DNA of 64,000 nucleotides from Sulfurovum sp. TSL6 (GTDB lineage Bacteria; Campylobacterota; Campylobacteria; Campylobacterales; Sulfurovaceae), in contig NZ_BPFJ01000002.1 of the NCBI RefSeq assembly GCF_019972115.1, forward strand, positions 434,001 through 498,000. Direction: 5' to 3'. The position numbers were made by a program, and so were the translations under genes. The notes under the pieces were generated by a model, which was not told the DNA's origin, searched no databases, and saw only the letters and a list, made by a program, of their open reading frames with translations. The stretch's first letter is position 1; each line of letters opens with the position of its first letter. Shown here piece after piece: positions 57,702 to 64,000 of the stretch.

Positions 57702-58076
57702 GGGGATGACTTGGTTTCGACTGGAGTAGTCGGGGCTATGTGCATGTCGGACTGGGCAATTCCGTTACGCGGCCCACACGCGAATAAACGCAAACAATAC
57801 AGATTATCGTCCAGCTTACGCAGTAGCGTAAGTCATTAACCCCGCTAACGCGGAGGACTGCTTCGCCGGTGAGTGTCATCTTAACCGGATTTTGAAGTAT
57901 CACATCTGATGACTATGCTCCCTGGAAGCTATGCCAGGGTGTGAGAATTTTAGCTCGTCTTGTAAAGTTTTGAGTGTAGTACAAAGCAGGATTAAAATTA
58001 ACAACACTGACTAAGCATGTAGAGTCATGGTTCTATCTATTTTAGGACAGGGGTTCAATTCCCCTCATCTCCACCA
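57702..58076 (+). ncRNA. ssrA: tmRNA
   Basis: tmRNA rescues stalled ribosomes. The 5' end GGGGATG pairs with CATCTCC near the 3' end to form the acceptor stem, and the CCA tail is encoded (58074-58076). The GACTTGG...CGACTGG D-arm and GGGGTTCAATTCCCC T-arm are clear. The tag frame starts with GCA at 57790 and ends with TAA at 57829-57831, coding ANNTDYRPAYAVA, in the style of Campylobacterota tags (ANN..., PAYA). The 3' end (58050-58071) recurs at 59961-59982, so this gene may be an integration target. Confidence 0.97.
58050..58071 (+). other. Candidate attachment site within the ssrA 3' end
   Basis: This 22-base part of the ssrA T-arm and acceptor strand matches 59961-59982 at 21 of 22 positions. 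tmRNA 3' ends are common targets for tyrosine integrases. Confidence 0.5.
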
Positions 58077-58204
58077 AACTCCAATTTAATACAATCTAAT
58101 AAAATACAAATAACCCCCTTATTTACGAACATTAAATCATATATAGTCTAACTGTGTTAGATTATTATGTATAATTATTGGTACATTAAAAAAAGGAAGA
58201 AGAA

Positions 58205-58375
58205 ATGAACAATGAAAACAAAAATGAAGTAACGGTAGTAGATATAAAGATGCCATTCATGTCAATGGTTACGTTTATGGTAAAAGCAGCTCTTGCAGCA
58301 ATTCCAGCTATTTTCATTTTAATGGTTATTTTTACATTCTTTACGGCATTTTTAGGTAATATTGCTGGTCGTTAA
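58205..58375 (+). CDS. Small single-span membrane protein
   Basis: A 56-codon gene starting ATG at 58205 after AAGGAAGAAGA. The N terminus is charged (NNENKNEVTVVDIK), followed by one long hydrophobic span (about residues 24-51) ending in GNIAGR. The ribosome site and codon use look natural. No family name is recognised. It stands alone between ssrA and tRNA-Leu. Confidence 0.62.
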   Translation: MNNENKNEVTVVDIKMPFMSMVTFMVKAALAAIPAIFILMVIFTFFTAFLGNIAGR

Positions 58376-58637
58376 TGAGATAATCTTTTAGGCTTACTCA
58401 AGTTCCATACCTCCTATGCACCCTAAGGATTTGTTCTTTTAGAACTCCATCGGTAAGACTGATACAAACGCCATTAGTGCCTCCAATAGGAACATCTAAC
58501 TGTCGCAAAGAAGAAGTATACAATGACAGAACGCATAGATATGAGTGGAAAACTATCTGCAATACAAAATCATCAAACATCAAGAAGTCTCTAAAAGTAT
58601 GCTATTGAGGGGATTTTTTTGGATTGGTTAATTTAAG
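58376..58637. other. Intergenic region before tRNA-Leu
   Basis: About 260 bp with no gene that I accept. A 61-codon minus-strand frame at 58398-58583 has no ribosome site or family resemblance. The stretch might be a decayed coding piece left from an inserted element, but no integrase or transposase motif could be read in any frame. Confidence 0.4.
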
Positions 58638-58722
58638 TGGTGCGGATGAGAGGACTCGAACCTCCACGCCGTAAAGCACCAGATCCTAAGTCTGGCGTGT
58701 ATACCAATTTCACCACATCCGC
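58638..58722 (-). tRNA. tRNA-Leu (anticodon UAG)
   Basis: The acceptor stem GCGGATG pairs with CATCCGC; the CCA end is encoded at 58638-58640. The anticodon stem CCAGA/TCTGG surrounds the loop CTTAGGA, giving anticodon UAG, which reads CUN leucine codons. The long variable arm (TGCTTTACGGCGT) and GGTTCGAGTCC T-arm are those of a leucine tRNA. It lies within the segment bounded by the ssrA 3'-end repeats. Confidence 0.95.
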
Positions 58723-58932
58723 ATGTGATTATTACAATAAGAGAGTATTCATTTTAACTTCTCTGTCGAATAATACAAAAGTTTCACTTTTGATCAAATA
58801 AGTAAAAGTCAAAAATATCATTATGCTAATATGAAATATTTTACATTGGCCCTAAAGAACTACATTAGTGTTAATAAGACATTTTACATACTCTTAATAC
58901 TGAACTATTGTAATAGAAGGACACCTTGTTTT
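58723..58932. other. AT-rich intergenic region
   Basis: About 210 bp between tRNA-Leu and the outer-membrane gene. It should hold the tRNA promoter. A plus-strand frame (58831-59064) runs into the antisense of the beta-barrel gene and is not accepted. Confidence 0.4.
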
Positions 58933-59628
58933 TTAAAATTTGTAATTTACACCTATCATTACCACTGGATAGAATTTATAATCTTCTACATCATCAATAA
59001 TTTTTTGAGTTTCAATTACAAGGTTATTATTAATTTCATCTTCAATAGGAGTTCCAATGATTAATGGATTTAAATCAGCATTTAAATCTACTTTTGGTGA
59101 ACCTTGATACATAACACCTAGGTCAAAAGAAAATCCCCAACCTTTTTCATTAGAATTGTTTCCCCATCCAATACCAAGATATGGAGCAACATCATCAAAT
59201 TCAACGTGAGTATTTAATTTACCAACTTCAGAAGCAGTATATTTATCATTACCGATTGTTATTACTTCTGATCCAAAAGGAGTAGCACTACCATCAAATT
59301 CATTACCATTATAATAAACACCACCACTTACTCTAAATGTATTTTCAAATGGGAAATAATCTACTAGAAGACCAGCATTTTTAAAATCAATATTTCCATC
59401 ATAACTAACAGTATCAACATCTAAAGTATGGCTATACTGTAAGCCATTCACATTTACTCTAGCTGAAAAACTATCACTAATAGGAGTTGCTAAATTAATA
59501 CCTACACCTAATGTTCCTACTGTTATACCAGCATTGTAATTTGATTCACCAACAGAATCTGCAAAAGCTAAACCTCCACCCATTGTTACTAAACATGTAA
59601 CTAAAGTACCTTTAAAAAAAAATTTCAT
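58933..59628 (-). CDS. Outer-membrane beta-barrel protein under tandem riboswitch control
   Basis: A 231-residue exported protein. The signal peptide (hydrophobic about 8-22) is cut after AFA. The mature part is a run of alternating amphipathic strands ending in phenylalanine (VMIGVNYKF), the C-terminal mark of an outer-membrane barrel, probably 8-stranded and OmpW/OmpA-like. A short soluble insert with NPLIIGTPIEDEINNN lies near 190. ATG at 59626-59628 follows AAGGAAC; the longer frame to 59721 only reads through riboswitch RNA. Two GEMM-like RNAs precede it. It lies between the ssrA-type repeats. Confidence 0.85.
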   Translation of the reverse strand: MKFFFKGTLVTCLVTMGGGLAFADSVGESNYNAGITVGTLGVGINLATPISDSFSARVNVNGLQYSHTLDVDTVSYDGNIDFKNAGLLVDYFPFENTFRVSGGVYYNGNEFDGSATPFGSEVITIGNDKYTASEVGKLNTHVEFDDVAPYLGIGWGNNSNEKGWGFSFDLGVMYQGSPKVDLNADLNPLIIGTPIEDEINNNLVIETQKIIDDVEDYKFYPVVMIGVNYKF

Positions 59629-59677
59629 TATCTGTTCCTTTTGACATAAAAATAAAATAGTTGTGAAAAATGAATTA

Positions 59678-59757
59678 ACTAAATTTTGATAACCTGACAA
59701 TCTTAACAAGTTAAGATCCATGGCTTTCTATCCCTGCTTCACAACAAAATAAGTTTG
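59678..59757 (-). ncRNA. GEMM-like riboswitch, second copy of tandem pair
   Basis: Downstream copy of the pair, 50 bp ahead of the barrel gene. P2 carries GTGA as its tetraloop (TTGTT-GTGA-AGCAGG); the core GATAGAAAGCCATGGATCTT, P3 pair CTTAAC/GTTAAG and the closing GTCAGGTTATC follow. It has drifted more from the GEMM consensus than the upstream copy (GATAG for GACGC; TTATC for TTGCC). Downstream, minus-strand TTCACAAC (59660-59667) is exactly complementary to GTTGTGAA in P2 (59738-59745), with a T-rich tract after it, so a competing hairpin could act as the switch. Confidence 0.68.
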
Positions 59758-59822
59758 AATTAAATAAGATTTATATGGGATAGTAAGTAGTAAAGAGAGA
59801 ATGATACATAATACACTAGTAT

Positions 59823-59907
59823 TAGTATTTGGCAACCTGGCGATCTTAAGTTAAGACCCATGGCTTTCCGTCCCTGCTTCACAACAAGTTTGGCACAACA
59901 AATATAT
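59823..59907 (-). ncRNA. GEMM-like riboswitch, first copy of tandem pair
   Basis: The best of the three copies. P1 pairs TATTTG with CAAATA (59899-59904 and 59826-59831). P2 is CTTGTT-GTGA-AGCAGG with a GNRA loop. The core GGACGGAAAGCCATGGGTCT and the closing GCCAGGTTGCC lie within one or two bases of the GEMM-I consensus. A perfect TATAAT sits about 20 bases upstream. Tandem aptamers of this class occur in other bacteria and can sharpen the response. The ligand, c-di-GMP or a related dinucleotide, is inferred. Confidence 0.77.
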
Positions 59908-59924
59908 CTATTTAAATACAAGAA

Positions 59925-59930
59925 ATTATA
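59925..59930 (-). promoter_or_regulatory. -10 box for the tandem riboswitch transcript
   Basis: TATAAT on the minus strand in TGTTATAATTTC, similar in context to the box ahead of the other riboswitch locus (AGTTATAATTTT at 38623). The expected start near 59918 is just before P1 of the first aptamer. Confidence 0.6.
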
Positions 59931-59960
59931 ACAGAAAAAGTATATGATTATTTTTAAGAG

Positions 59961-59982
59961 GGGGTTCAATTTCCCTCATCTC
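59961..59982 (+). repeat. Imperfect copy of the ssrA 3' end (attachment-site-like)
   Basis: GGGGTTCAATTTCCCTCATC and the next two bases match ssrA 58050-58071 except at one position, and a CACCA follows after an 8-base insertion. The match covers both T-arm and the tmRNA-specific acceptor strand, so it is more than the general tRNA T-loop. It lies 17 bp from the alr stop. Confidence 0.6.
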
Positions 59983-59998
59983 AAACAATTCACCAAAT

Positions 59999-61003
59999 TT
60001 AAATCACTTCTTTTCGCAGTTCAGCAGATAACGCAGTCGTCATTTCATAAGAAATAGTCCCAAACTGTTTTGCAGCCGCTTGTGCATCACTCATCACACA
60101 CACTTCTTCTTTATCTGATTCAAGAGAGATAGAGTCCATAGAAACACGTCCTAGTATAGGTAAGCCCTCACTTGTTATATAAGGTTGAGCACTGTCTCCT
60201 CTGGACCATCCGTCACCATAACCCAGATCATAGGTAGATACCGTCATATCATGTGAAGCTATGAAGTCCCCTCCGTACCCTATGCGCTCTCCATCTTTTA
60301 ATATTTTAGTTGATATCTTTTTAGCATATAGTGACATTACAGGACGTAGTGTTACTTCATCAAAAAGGTGTGGCAGTTCACTATATCCGTACGCACCTAT
60401 GCCTACACGTACTAGATCTTCATCAAAACTTTTTGTTCTAAGAATAGCTGCTGTGTTATGCGAATGTACTCTTACATGCGTAAACCCAGCTTCTTTTACG
60501 CTTTCTTTCACACGCTCAAACTGTTTTTGCTGCCAAAAGAGTTCAGAGCTTAACTCATCTGCACTACGGTAGTGGGTCATCACACCTGTAAGTTCTAACC
60601 CTTGTGCTTTAATCAAAGTACAAGCTTCACCCAGCTCATCAAAGGCTATCCCGTTACGGTGCATTCCCGTATCTACTTTGAGTTCTACTTTTGCACCTTT
60701 TTGGGCTTCTTTGATATCTTCTAATGTATTGATAGTAAAAGAATAGACCTCATCTTTTATGATACTGTCACCCAATACCAGTATCGTTTCAAATAAAGAT
60801 CTGATCACTTCTGCTTCTGCCGTTTTTCGTACCACTGCATGTCTGATACCAAACTCTGATGCCAGTCTTCCCATCAGTTCCAGTCCGTGACCATAGGCAT
60901 TGTCTTTAAGGACAATTGCGATCTTTTCAACTGAGCCAGTTTTTAGTGCAATTTGGTTAAGATTATGATAGAAATTTTGTTTATTTATTTTAATAAATGC
61001 CAT
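59999..61003 (-). CDS. alr: Alanine racemase
   Basis: Alr supplies D-alanine for cell wall. PLP lysine K33 is in [10 protein letters not shown], the family signature; [24 protein letters not shown] and the second catalytic tyrosine region (IGYGGDFIA) are present. The frame is open to 61048, but the ATG at 61001-61003 begins the normal N terminus (334 residues). There is no ribosome site; TATAAT ends 6 bases before ATG, as at ribA. It diverges from aguA across 39 bp. Confidence 0.94.
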   Translation of the reverse strand: MAFIKINKQNFYHNLNQIALKTGSVEKIAIVLKDNAYGHGLELMGRLASEFGIRHAVVRKTAEAEVIRSLFETILVLGDSIIKDEVYSFTINTLEDIKEAQKGAKVELKVDTGMHRNGIAFDELGEACTLIKAQGLELTGVMTHYRSADELSSELFWQQKQFERVKESVKEAGFTHVRVHSHNTAAILRTKSFDEDLVRVGIGAYGYSELPHLFDEVTLRPVMSLYAKKISTKILKDGERIGYGGDFIASHDMTVSTYDLGYGDGWSRGDSAQPYITSEGLPILGRVSMDSISLESDKEEVCVMSDAQAAAKQFGTISYEMTTALSAELRKEVI

Positions 61004-61009
61004 GACGAG

Positions 61010-61015
61010 ATTATA
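61010..61015 (-). promoter_or_regulatory. alr -10 box, leaderless layout
   Basis: TATAAT then CTCGTC then ATG on the minus strand. The 6-base gap puts the expected transcript start at the A of ATG. One base differs from the ribA spacer CTCATC. Confidence 0.6.
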
Positions 61016-61042
61016 CAATATAGATAATAAATAAGGGATACG

Positions 61043-62071
61043 ATGCAAAAAGATCTAAAAGTGGTGATGCCGGCAGAATGGGAAAAACAGCGTGCCGTAC
61101 TCTTGTCCTTTCCTCATGAAGAGACAGATTGGCATGATCCCCATAACGCAGCAGACCTGGAAGCGAGTCTCTCACCTTTTATACGTATCGCTCAAGCTAT
61201 CGCTTATGGAGAAGCCGTTTACATTATCTGTAAAAACAAAGAAAAAATTGCAAAGATGTTCTGTTCTACACGTAACATGACTTTCATAGAGATACCCACG
61301 AACGATACATGGATACGTGACTACGGCTACATCAGTATAAAAGAAAATCAGGAAGTGAAACTGCTTGACTTTACCTTTGATGGCTGGGGCGGTAAATTTG
61401 AAGCCTCTCTTGACAATGCTGTCAATACTGCTTTACATAAAAAAGGTTATCTTGGCACGACGCCCCTTGAACATATTGATTTTGTTCTTGAGGGAGGCTC
61501 GATAGAGAGTGATGGGGAAGGAACCATCCTCACGACTTCAGAATGCCTTTGCAACCCGAACAGAAACGGTGGACTGAGTAAACAAGAGAGCGAAGAGAAA
61601 CTGCATACCTATCTGGGTGCACAAAGAGTGTTATGGCTGGACCATGGATATCTTGCAGGCGATGATACAGACAGTCATATAGATACTTTGGCCAGGTTTG
61701 TCAACACAACGACCATCATGTATGTCAAGTGTGAAGATAAAGAAGATGAACATTACGAAGCACTACAGGAAATGGAAAAACAATTGAAAAGTTTTACCAC
61801 TTCAGAAGGCCAGCCTTATACGCTCGTTCCACTTCCCATGTGTGAAGCAAAATATAATGATGCACAAGAGAGACTGCCGGCAACCTATGCCAACTTTCTC
61901 ATTACCAATGATGCATTGATCTACCCTACCTATGAGGATAAAAATGATACAAAAGCAGGAGAGATCTTTAAAGAGGTTTTCCCAGATAAAGAGATCATTC
62001 CTGTGAATTGTTCAAAACTGATAGAACAGGGTGGGAGTCTACACTGTTCTACGATGCAGATAGCCTATTAA
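61043..62071 (+). CDS. aguA: Agmatine deiminase
   Basis: AguA turns agmatine into N-carbamoylputrescine. The PAD-type guanidine-hydrolase motifs are visible: [17 protein letters not shown] at the start, NDTWIRDYG near residue 90, [24 protein letters not shown], and the catalytic Cys335 in [10 protein letters not shown] close to the C terminus. Length is 342. AAGGGATACG precedes the ATG. aguB follows directly, making a two-gene putrescine route from arginine decarboxylation products. Confidence 0.96.
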   Translation: MQKDLKVVMPAEWEKQRAVLLSFPHEETDWHDPHNAADLEASLSPFIRIAQAIAYGEAVYIICKNKEKIAKMFCSTRNMTFIEIPTNDTWIRDYGYISIKENQEVKLLDFTFDGWGGKFEASLDNAVNTALHKKGYLGTTPLEHIDFVLEGGSIESDGEGTILTTSECLCNPNRNGGLSKQESEEKLHTYLGAQRVLWLDHGYLAGDDTDSHIDTLARFVNTTTIMYVKCEDKEDEHYEALQEMEKQLKSFTTSEGQPYTLVPLPMCEAKYNDAQERLPATYANFLITNDALIYPTYEDKNDTKAGEIFKEVFPDKEIIPVNCSKLIEQGGSLHCSTMQIAY

Positions 62072-62082
62072 AAAGGATTTTT

Positions 62083-62955
62083 ATGAAAACAGCACTGATT
62101 CAACAAGCCTACCATGGCAGTAAAGATAAAACCCTTCAAGTCACTACAGAGAAGATAAAAGAAGCTGCACAAAACGGTGCAGAACTTGTTGTCTTACAGG
62201 AACTGCATCAAACAGAGTACTTCTGTCAAAGTGAAGATACCAAATTTTTTGATTATGCGGCCCACTTTGATTCTGATGTAGTATTTTGGGGTAATATTGC
62301 CAAAGAGTACAATGTGGTTCTGGTCACGTCACTTTTTGAAAAACGGACAGCAGGCCTCTACCATAATACCGCCGTCGTCTTTGAAAAAGATGGGTCTGTC
62401 GCAGGAAAATACCGGAAGATGCATATCCCTGATGATCCAGGATTTTACGAGAAGTTCTACTTTACGCCAGGTGATCTTGGTTTTGAACCTATACAAACTT
62501 CTGTGGGGAAACTAGGTGTACTTGTCTGCTGGGACCAATGGTACCCTGAAGCTGCACGGGCTATGACACTCAAAGGGGCAGACATACTTATCTATCCTAC
62601 GGCTATAGGCTGGTTTGAAGCAGACAGTGAAGACGAAAAAGCAAGACAACTTGACAGCTGGATCACCATACAGCGTTCTCATGCCATTGCAAACGGATTA
62701 CCCGTACTAAGCTGTAACCGTGTAGGTTTTGAAGCCGATAGTGCCGGTGTGATGGCTGGTACGCGTTTTTGGGGGAACTCTTTTGTATGTGGCGCACAAG
62801 GAGAGATGCTTGTACATGCAGATGATAAGAGCGAAACCATACTTTATGCAGACATTGAACATGAGCGTACCAAAGAAGTACGTGATATCTGGCCGTTTTT
62901 ACGTGACAGACGTATAGAAGCGTATGAGTGTTTACTGAAAAGATATTGTGACTAA
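62083..62955 (+). CDS. aguB: N-carbamoylputrescine amidase
   Basis: AguB hydrolyses N-carbamoylputrescine to putrescine. It is a nitrilase-fold enzyme with the triad Glu40 (LQELHQ), Lys112 (YRKMHIPDDPGFYEK) and Cys149 (LVCWDQWYPEAARA). The open frame runs back to 62008 inside aguA, but ATG at 62083 has AAAGGAT ahead and gives 290 residues, the family norm. It follows aguA by 11 bp. Confidence 0.96.
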   Translation: MKTALIQQAYHGSKDKTLQVTTEKIKEAAQNGAELVVLQELHQTEYFCQSEDTKFFDYAAHFDSDVVFWGNIAKEYNVVLVTSLFEKRTAGLYHNTAVVFEKDGSVAGKYRKMHIPDDPGFYEKFYFTPGDLGFEPIQTSVGKLGVLVCWDQWYPEAARAMTLKGADILIYPTAIGWFEADSEDEKARQLDSWITIQRSHAIANGLPVLSCNRVGFEADSAGVMAGTRFWGNSFVCGAQGEMLVHADDKSETILYADIEHERTKEVRDIWPFLRDRRIEAYECLLKRYCD

Positions 62956-62974
62956 CGTATCATTTCCGATACGT
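62955..62974. terminator. Hairpin between convergent aguB and NUDIX genes
   Basis: ACGTATC / GATACGT, a perfect 7-bp stem with a 6-base loop, begins at the last base of the aguB stop. It can serve both directions, but T-runs are weak on each side. Confidence 0.45.
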
Positions 62975-62996
62975 ATTATAGAGGGTATTGTGAAGA

Positions 62997-63560
62997 TCAC
63001 TGCTTCTCGAACCACCACATAAAGGCGAACATGAGTCCTGGTGTTTTTGCGATACTTTCATCATAGAGAAGCTTCTTTGCTTCCTCTATGGGCAAATAGA
63101 CAACCTCTATCTGTTCATGGTCTACACCACCGCCTTCACTCACCTTCATACTCTCATCGAGTTCGGCAAAGTAGAGTGTCTGTTTACTTCCTGCGAAGCC
63201 TACTGAGGTATGAAAAGAAGTGATTCTCTCGATGTTTTGGAGTGGGATATCATATCCACACTCTTCTTCTACCTCTTCTTTTGCAATTTCTGCCAGAGAA
63301 AGTTCTTTATCCACGATACCCGCACACAGTTCTATTGTCATACCAATATCATTGTTCAAGTAGACCGCAGGACGGAACTGTCTCACCAAAACAAATGATC
63401 TTTTTTCTTTATGGTAAAGAAGAATGGCAACACTATCATGTGCTTCAACGATCTCCCATGATTTTTGAATACCTTCTTGTTCGTATGTCGCAAATGCTGT
63501 TGATATAAACTTGGCATTGACCAAAGGCTGAAGTTTAAAGTGCTTGATCCGTTTTTCCAT
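62997..63560 (-). CDS. NUDIX hydrolase, UDP-sugar diphosphatase (NUDT14-like)
   Basis: A 187-residue NUDIX protein of the ADP/UDP-sugar diphosphatase group (TIGR00052). The NUDIX box reads GIVDKELSLAEIAKEEVEEE then CGY: glycines and the metal-binding EE pair are kept, but the usual Glu7 and Arg15 are changed to Leu and Glu. Human UGPP (NUDT14) has a similar variant box, so nucleotide-sugar cleavage is a better guess than dNTP cleaning. SFHTSVGFAGSKQTLYFAEL follows. The start overlaps the M23 peptidase gene by 26 bp. Confidence 0.88.
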   Translation of the reverse strand: MEKRIKHFKLQPLVNAKFISTAFATYEQEGIQKSWEIVEAHDSVAILLYHKEKRSFVLVRQFRPAVYLNNDIGMTIELCAGIVDKELSLAEIAKEEVEEECGYDIPLQNIERITSFHTSVGFAGSKQTLYFAELDESMKVSEGGGVDHEQIEVVYLPIEEAKKLLYDESIAKTPGLMFAFMWWFEKQ

Positions 63561-64000
63561 CTTCTACTCTCATGCTTGTTTGTTCATATCCATCCCACAC
63601 AAAAGGGGTACTTTCTTCTTTGAGATATGCCAACATTCTTTCTTTCTTCTCTTTTGCATTCTTGATCACGACTTTTTTGTATTTTGTTGTGGACACATCC
63701 TTATATTTGGTAAATTTCTTTAAAACAGTATCTTTGATTGATGCCTTACGTAATACTCGCATTGGGTTTACCCATCTTCCATGTTTCTTCATTCCAAAAT
63801 GCAGATGGGGTCCTGTACTTCGTCCTGTACTCCCAACATACCCTATAATCTGACCTTTCTTCACGCGCTGTCCTCTTTTAACACGTATACGACTCTGATG
63901 TGCGTACAGTGATTCATATCCACCGGGATGTTTGATCTTTACGACTTTACCATACCCACCCAAGCGACCCGAAAAAGTAACTTTTCCAGAATTTACTGCA
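63535..64000 (-). CDS. M23-family (LytM-type) peptidase, C-terminal part
   Basis: Only the C-terminal 154 residues lie in the window; the frame stays open to the right edge, and the TTG at 63961-63963 is internal, not a start. Visible are GRLGGYGKVVKIKHPGGYESLYAH, RVKRGQRVKKGQIIGYVGSTGRSTGP and the zinc-binding HLHFG. An extended basic, lysine-rich tail of about 75 residues follows the domain. M23 peptidases cut peptidoglycan cross-links; in Campylobacterota relatives set helical cell shape (Csd/Pgp). The first metal ligands would be beyond the edge, so activity cannot be judged. Confidence 0.9.
   Translation of the reverse strand, partial: AVNSGKVTFSGRLGGYGKVVKIKHPGGYESLYAHQSRIRVKRGQRVKKGQIIGYVGSTGRSTGPHLHFGMKKHGRWVNPMRVLRKASIKDTVLKKFTKYKDVSTTKYKKVVIKNAKEKKERMLAYLKEESTPFVWDGYEQTSMRVEDGKTDQAL

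Noticed and set aside
58398-58583. 61-codon minus-strand frame between the small membrane gene and tRNA-Leu
   Set aside because: No ribosome site and no resemblance to integrase or transposase; kept only as possible decayed sequence.
59629-59721. N-terminal extension of the barrel protein
   Set aside because: These 31 codons are riboswitch RNA and leader; the signal peptide and AAGGAAC ribosome site set the start at 59628.
59760-59969. 69-codon minus-strand frame
   Set aside because: It reads straight through the first riboswitch copy of the tandem pair and has no ribosome site; the RNA structure explains the sequence better.
62008-62082. Extension of aguB into aguA
   Set aside because: Out-of-frame aguA sequence; AAAGGAT precedes the ATG at 62083.
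1-64000. CRISPR arrays, insertion sequences and prophage genes
   Set aside because: No regularly spaced direct repeats, transposase motifs or phage structural genes were seen anywhere in the window.

Overview
The window is a piece of a Campylobacterota (epsilonproteobacterial) chromosome, most like Sulfurovum or a close free-living relative. I base this on gene order: leuS-lptE-folC-mfd, the hisC-pheA-lysA-lptG-pth-rplY series and the rsmG-ribA-hemB-argF-hemN neighbourhood are arrangements known from Campylobacter, Sulfurimonas and Sulfurovum. An ArsS-type histidine kinase and a tmRNA tag of the ANN...PAYA type agree. The species is inferred; no database search was made. Genes are densely packed, often with 4-bp start/stop overlaps, and several use TTG starts.

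Left part (1-33,800) is almost all housekeeping: a cut-off MoxR ATPase, mfd, folC, lptE and leuS on the minus strand; dnaX on plus; then a long minus-strand series: ymdB, fabH, plsX, rpmF, DUF177, ndk, ferredoxin, metK, dxs, hisC, pheA, lysA, lptG-like, pth, rplY, pilT, tal, aat, clpA and clpS. The last three form an N-degron unit: Aat marks proteins, and ClpS delivers them to ClpA. bioD, pyrB and pabB run the other way. A cell-envelope group follows: a small secreted acidic protein, a Cys/His/Asp lipoprotein, a rhomboid protease and small membrane proteins.

The most unusual part is 34,365-38,630. Five genes sit between rsmG and ribA, which lie close together in relatives: a PqqD-like protein, an HPr-kinase-like protein, a lipoprotein, an FG-GAP surface protein and a 64-residue Tat-signal peptide. 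A GEMM-like (cyclic-di-GMP-I type) riboswitch with its own TATAAT box precedes the first gene. This looks like a small c-di-nucleotide-controlled peptide or envelope system that I cannot name. A second locus, 57,700-59,990, carries two more copies of the same RNA in tandem before an outer-membrane beta-barrel gene, and lies between ssrA and an imperfect copy of the ssrA 3' end, as left by integration at tmRNA.

The right part holds ribA, hemB, argF, hemN and a GlpC-like Fe-S protein; an ArsSR-like two-component system whose regulator has no ATG/GTG/TTG start; an AI-2E permease and ruvB; panB, trpA and lgt; a two-gene acyl-CoA dehydratase activase/dehydratase pair; a dicarboxylate symporter; alr; the agmatine-to-putrescine pair aguA-aguB; a UGPP-type NUDIX hydrolase; and a cut-off M23 peptidase. 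Other points of note are an A9 run late in dnaX that could yield a shorter protein, and ribA and alr with TATAAT exactly 6 nt before ATG, which suggests leaderless mRNAs.
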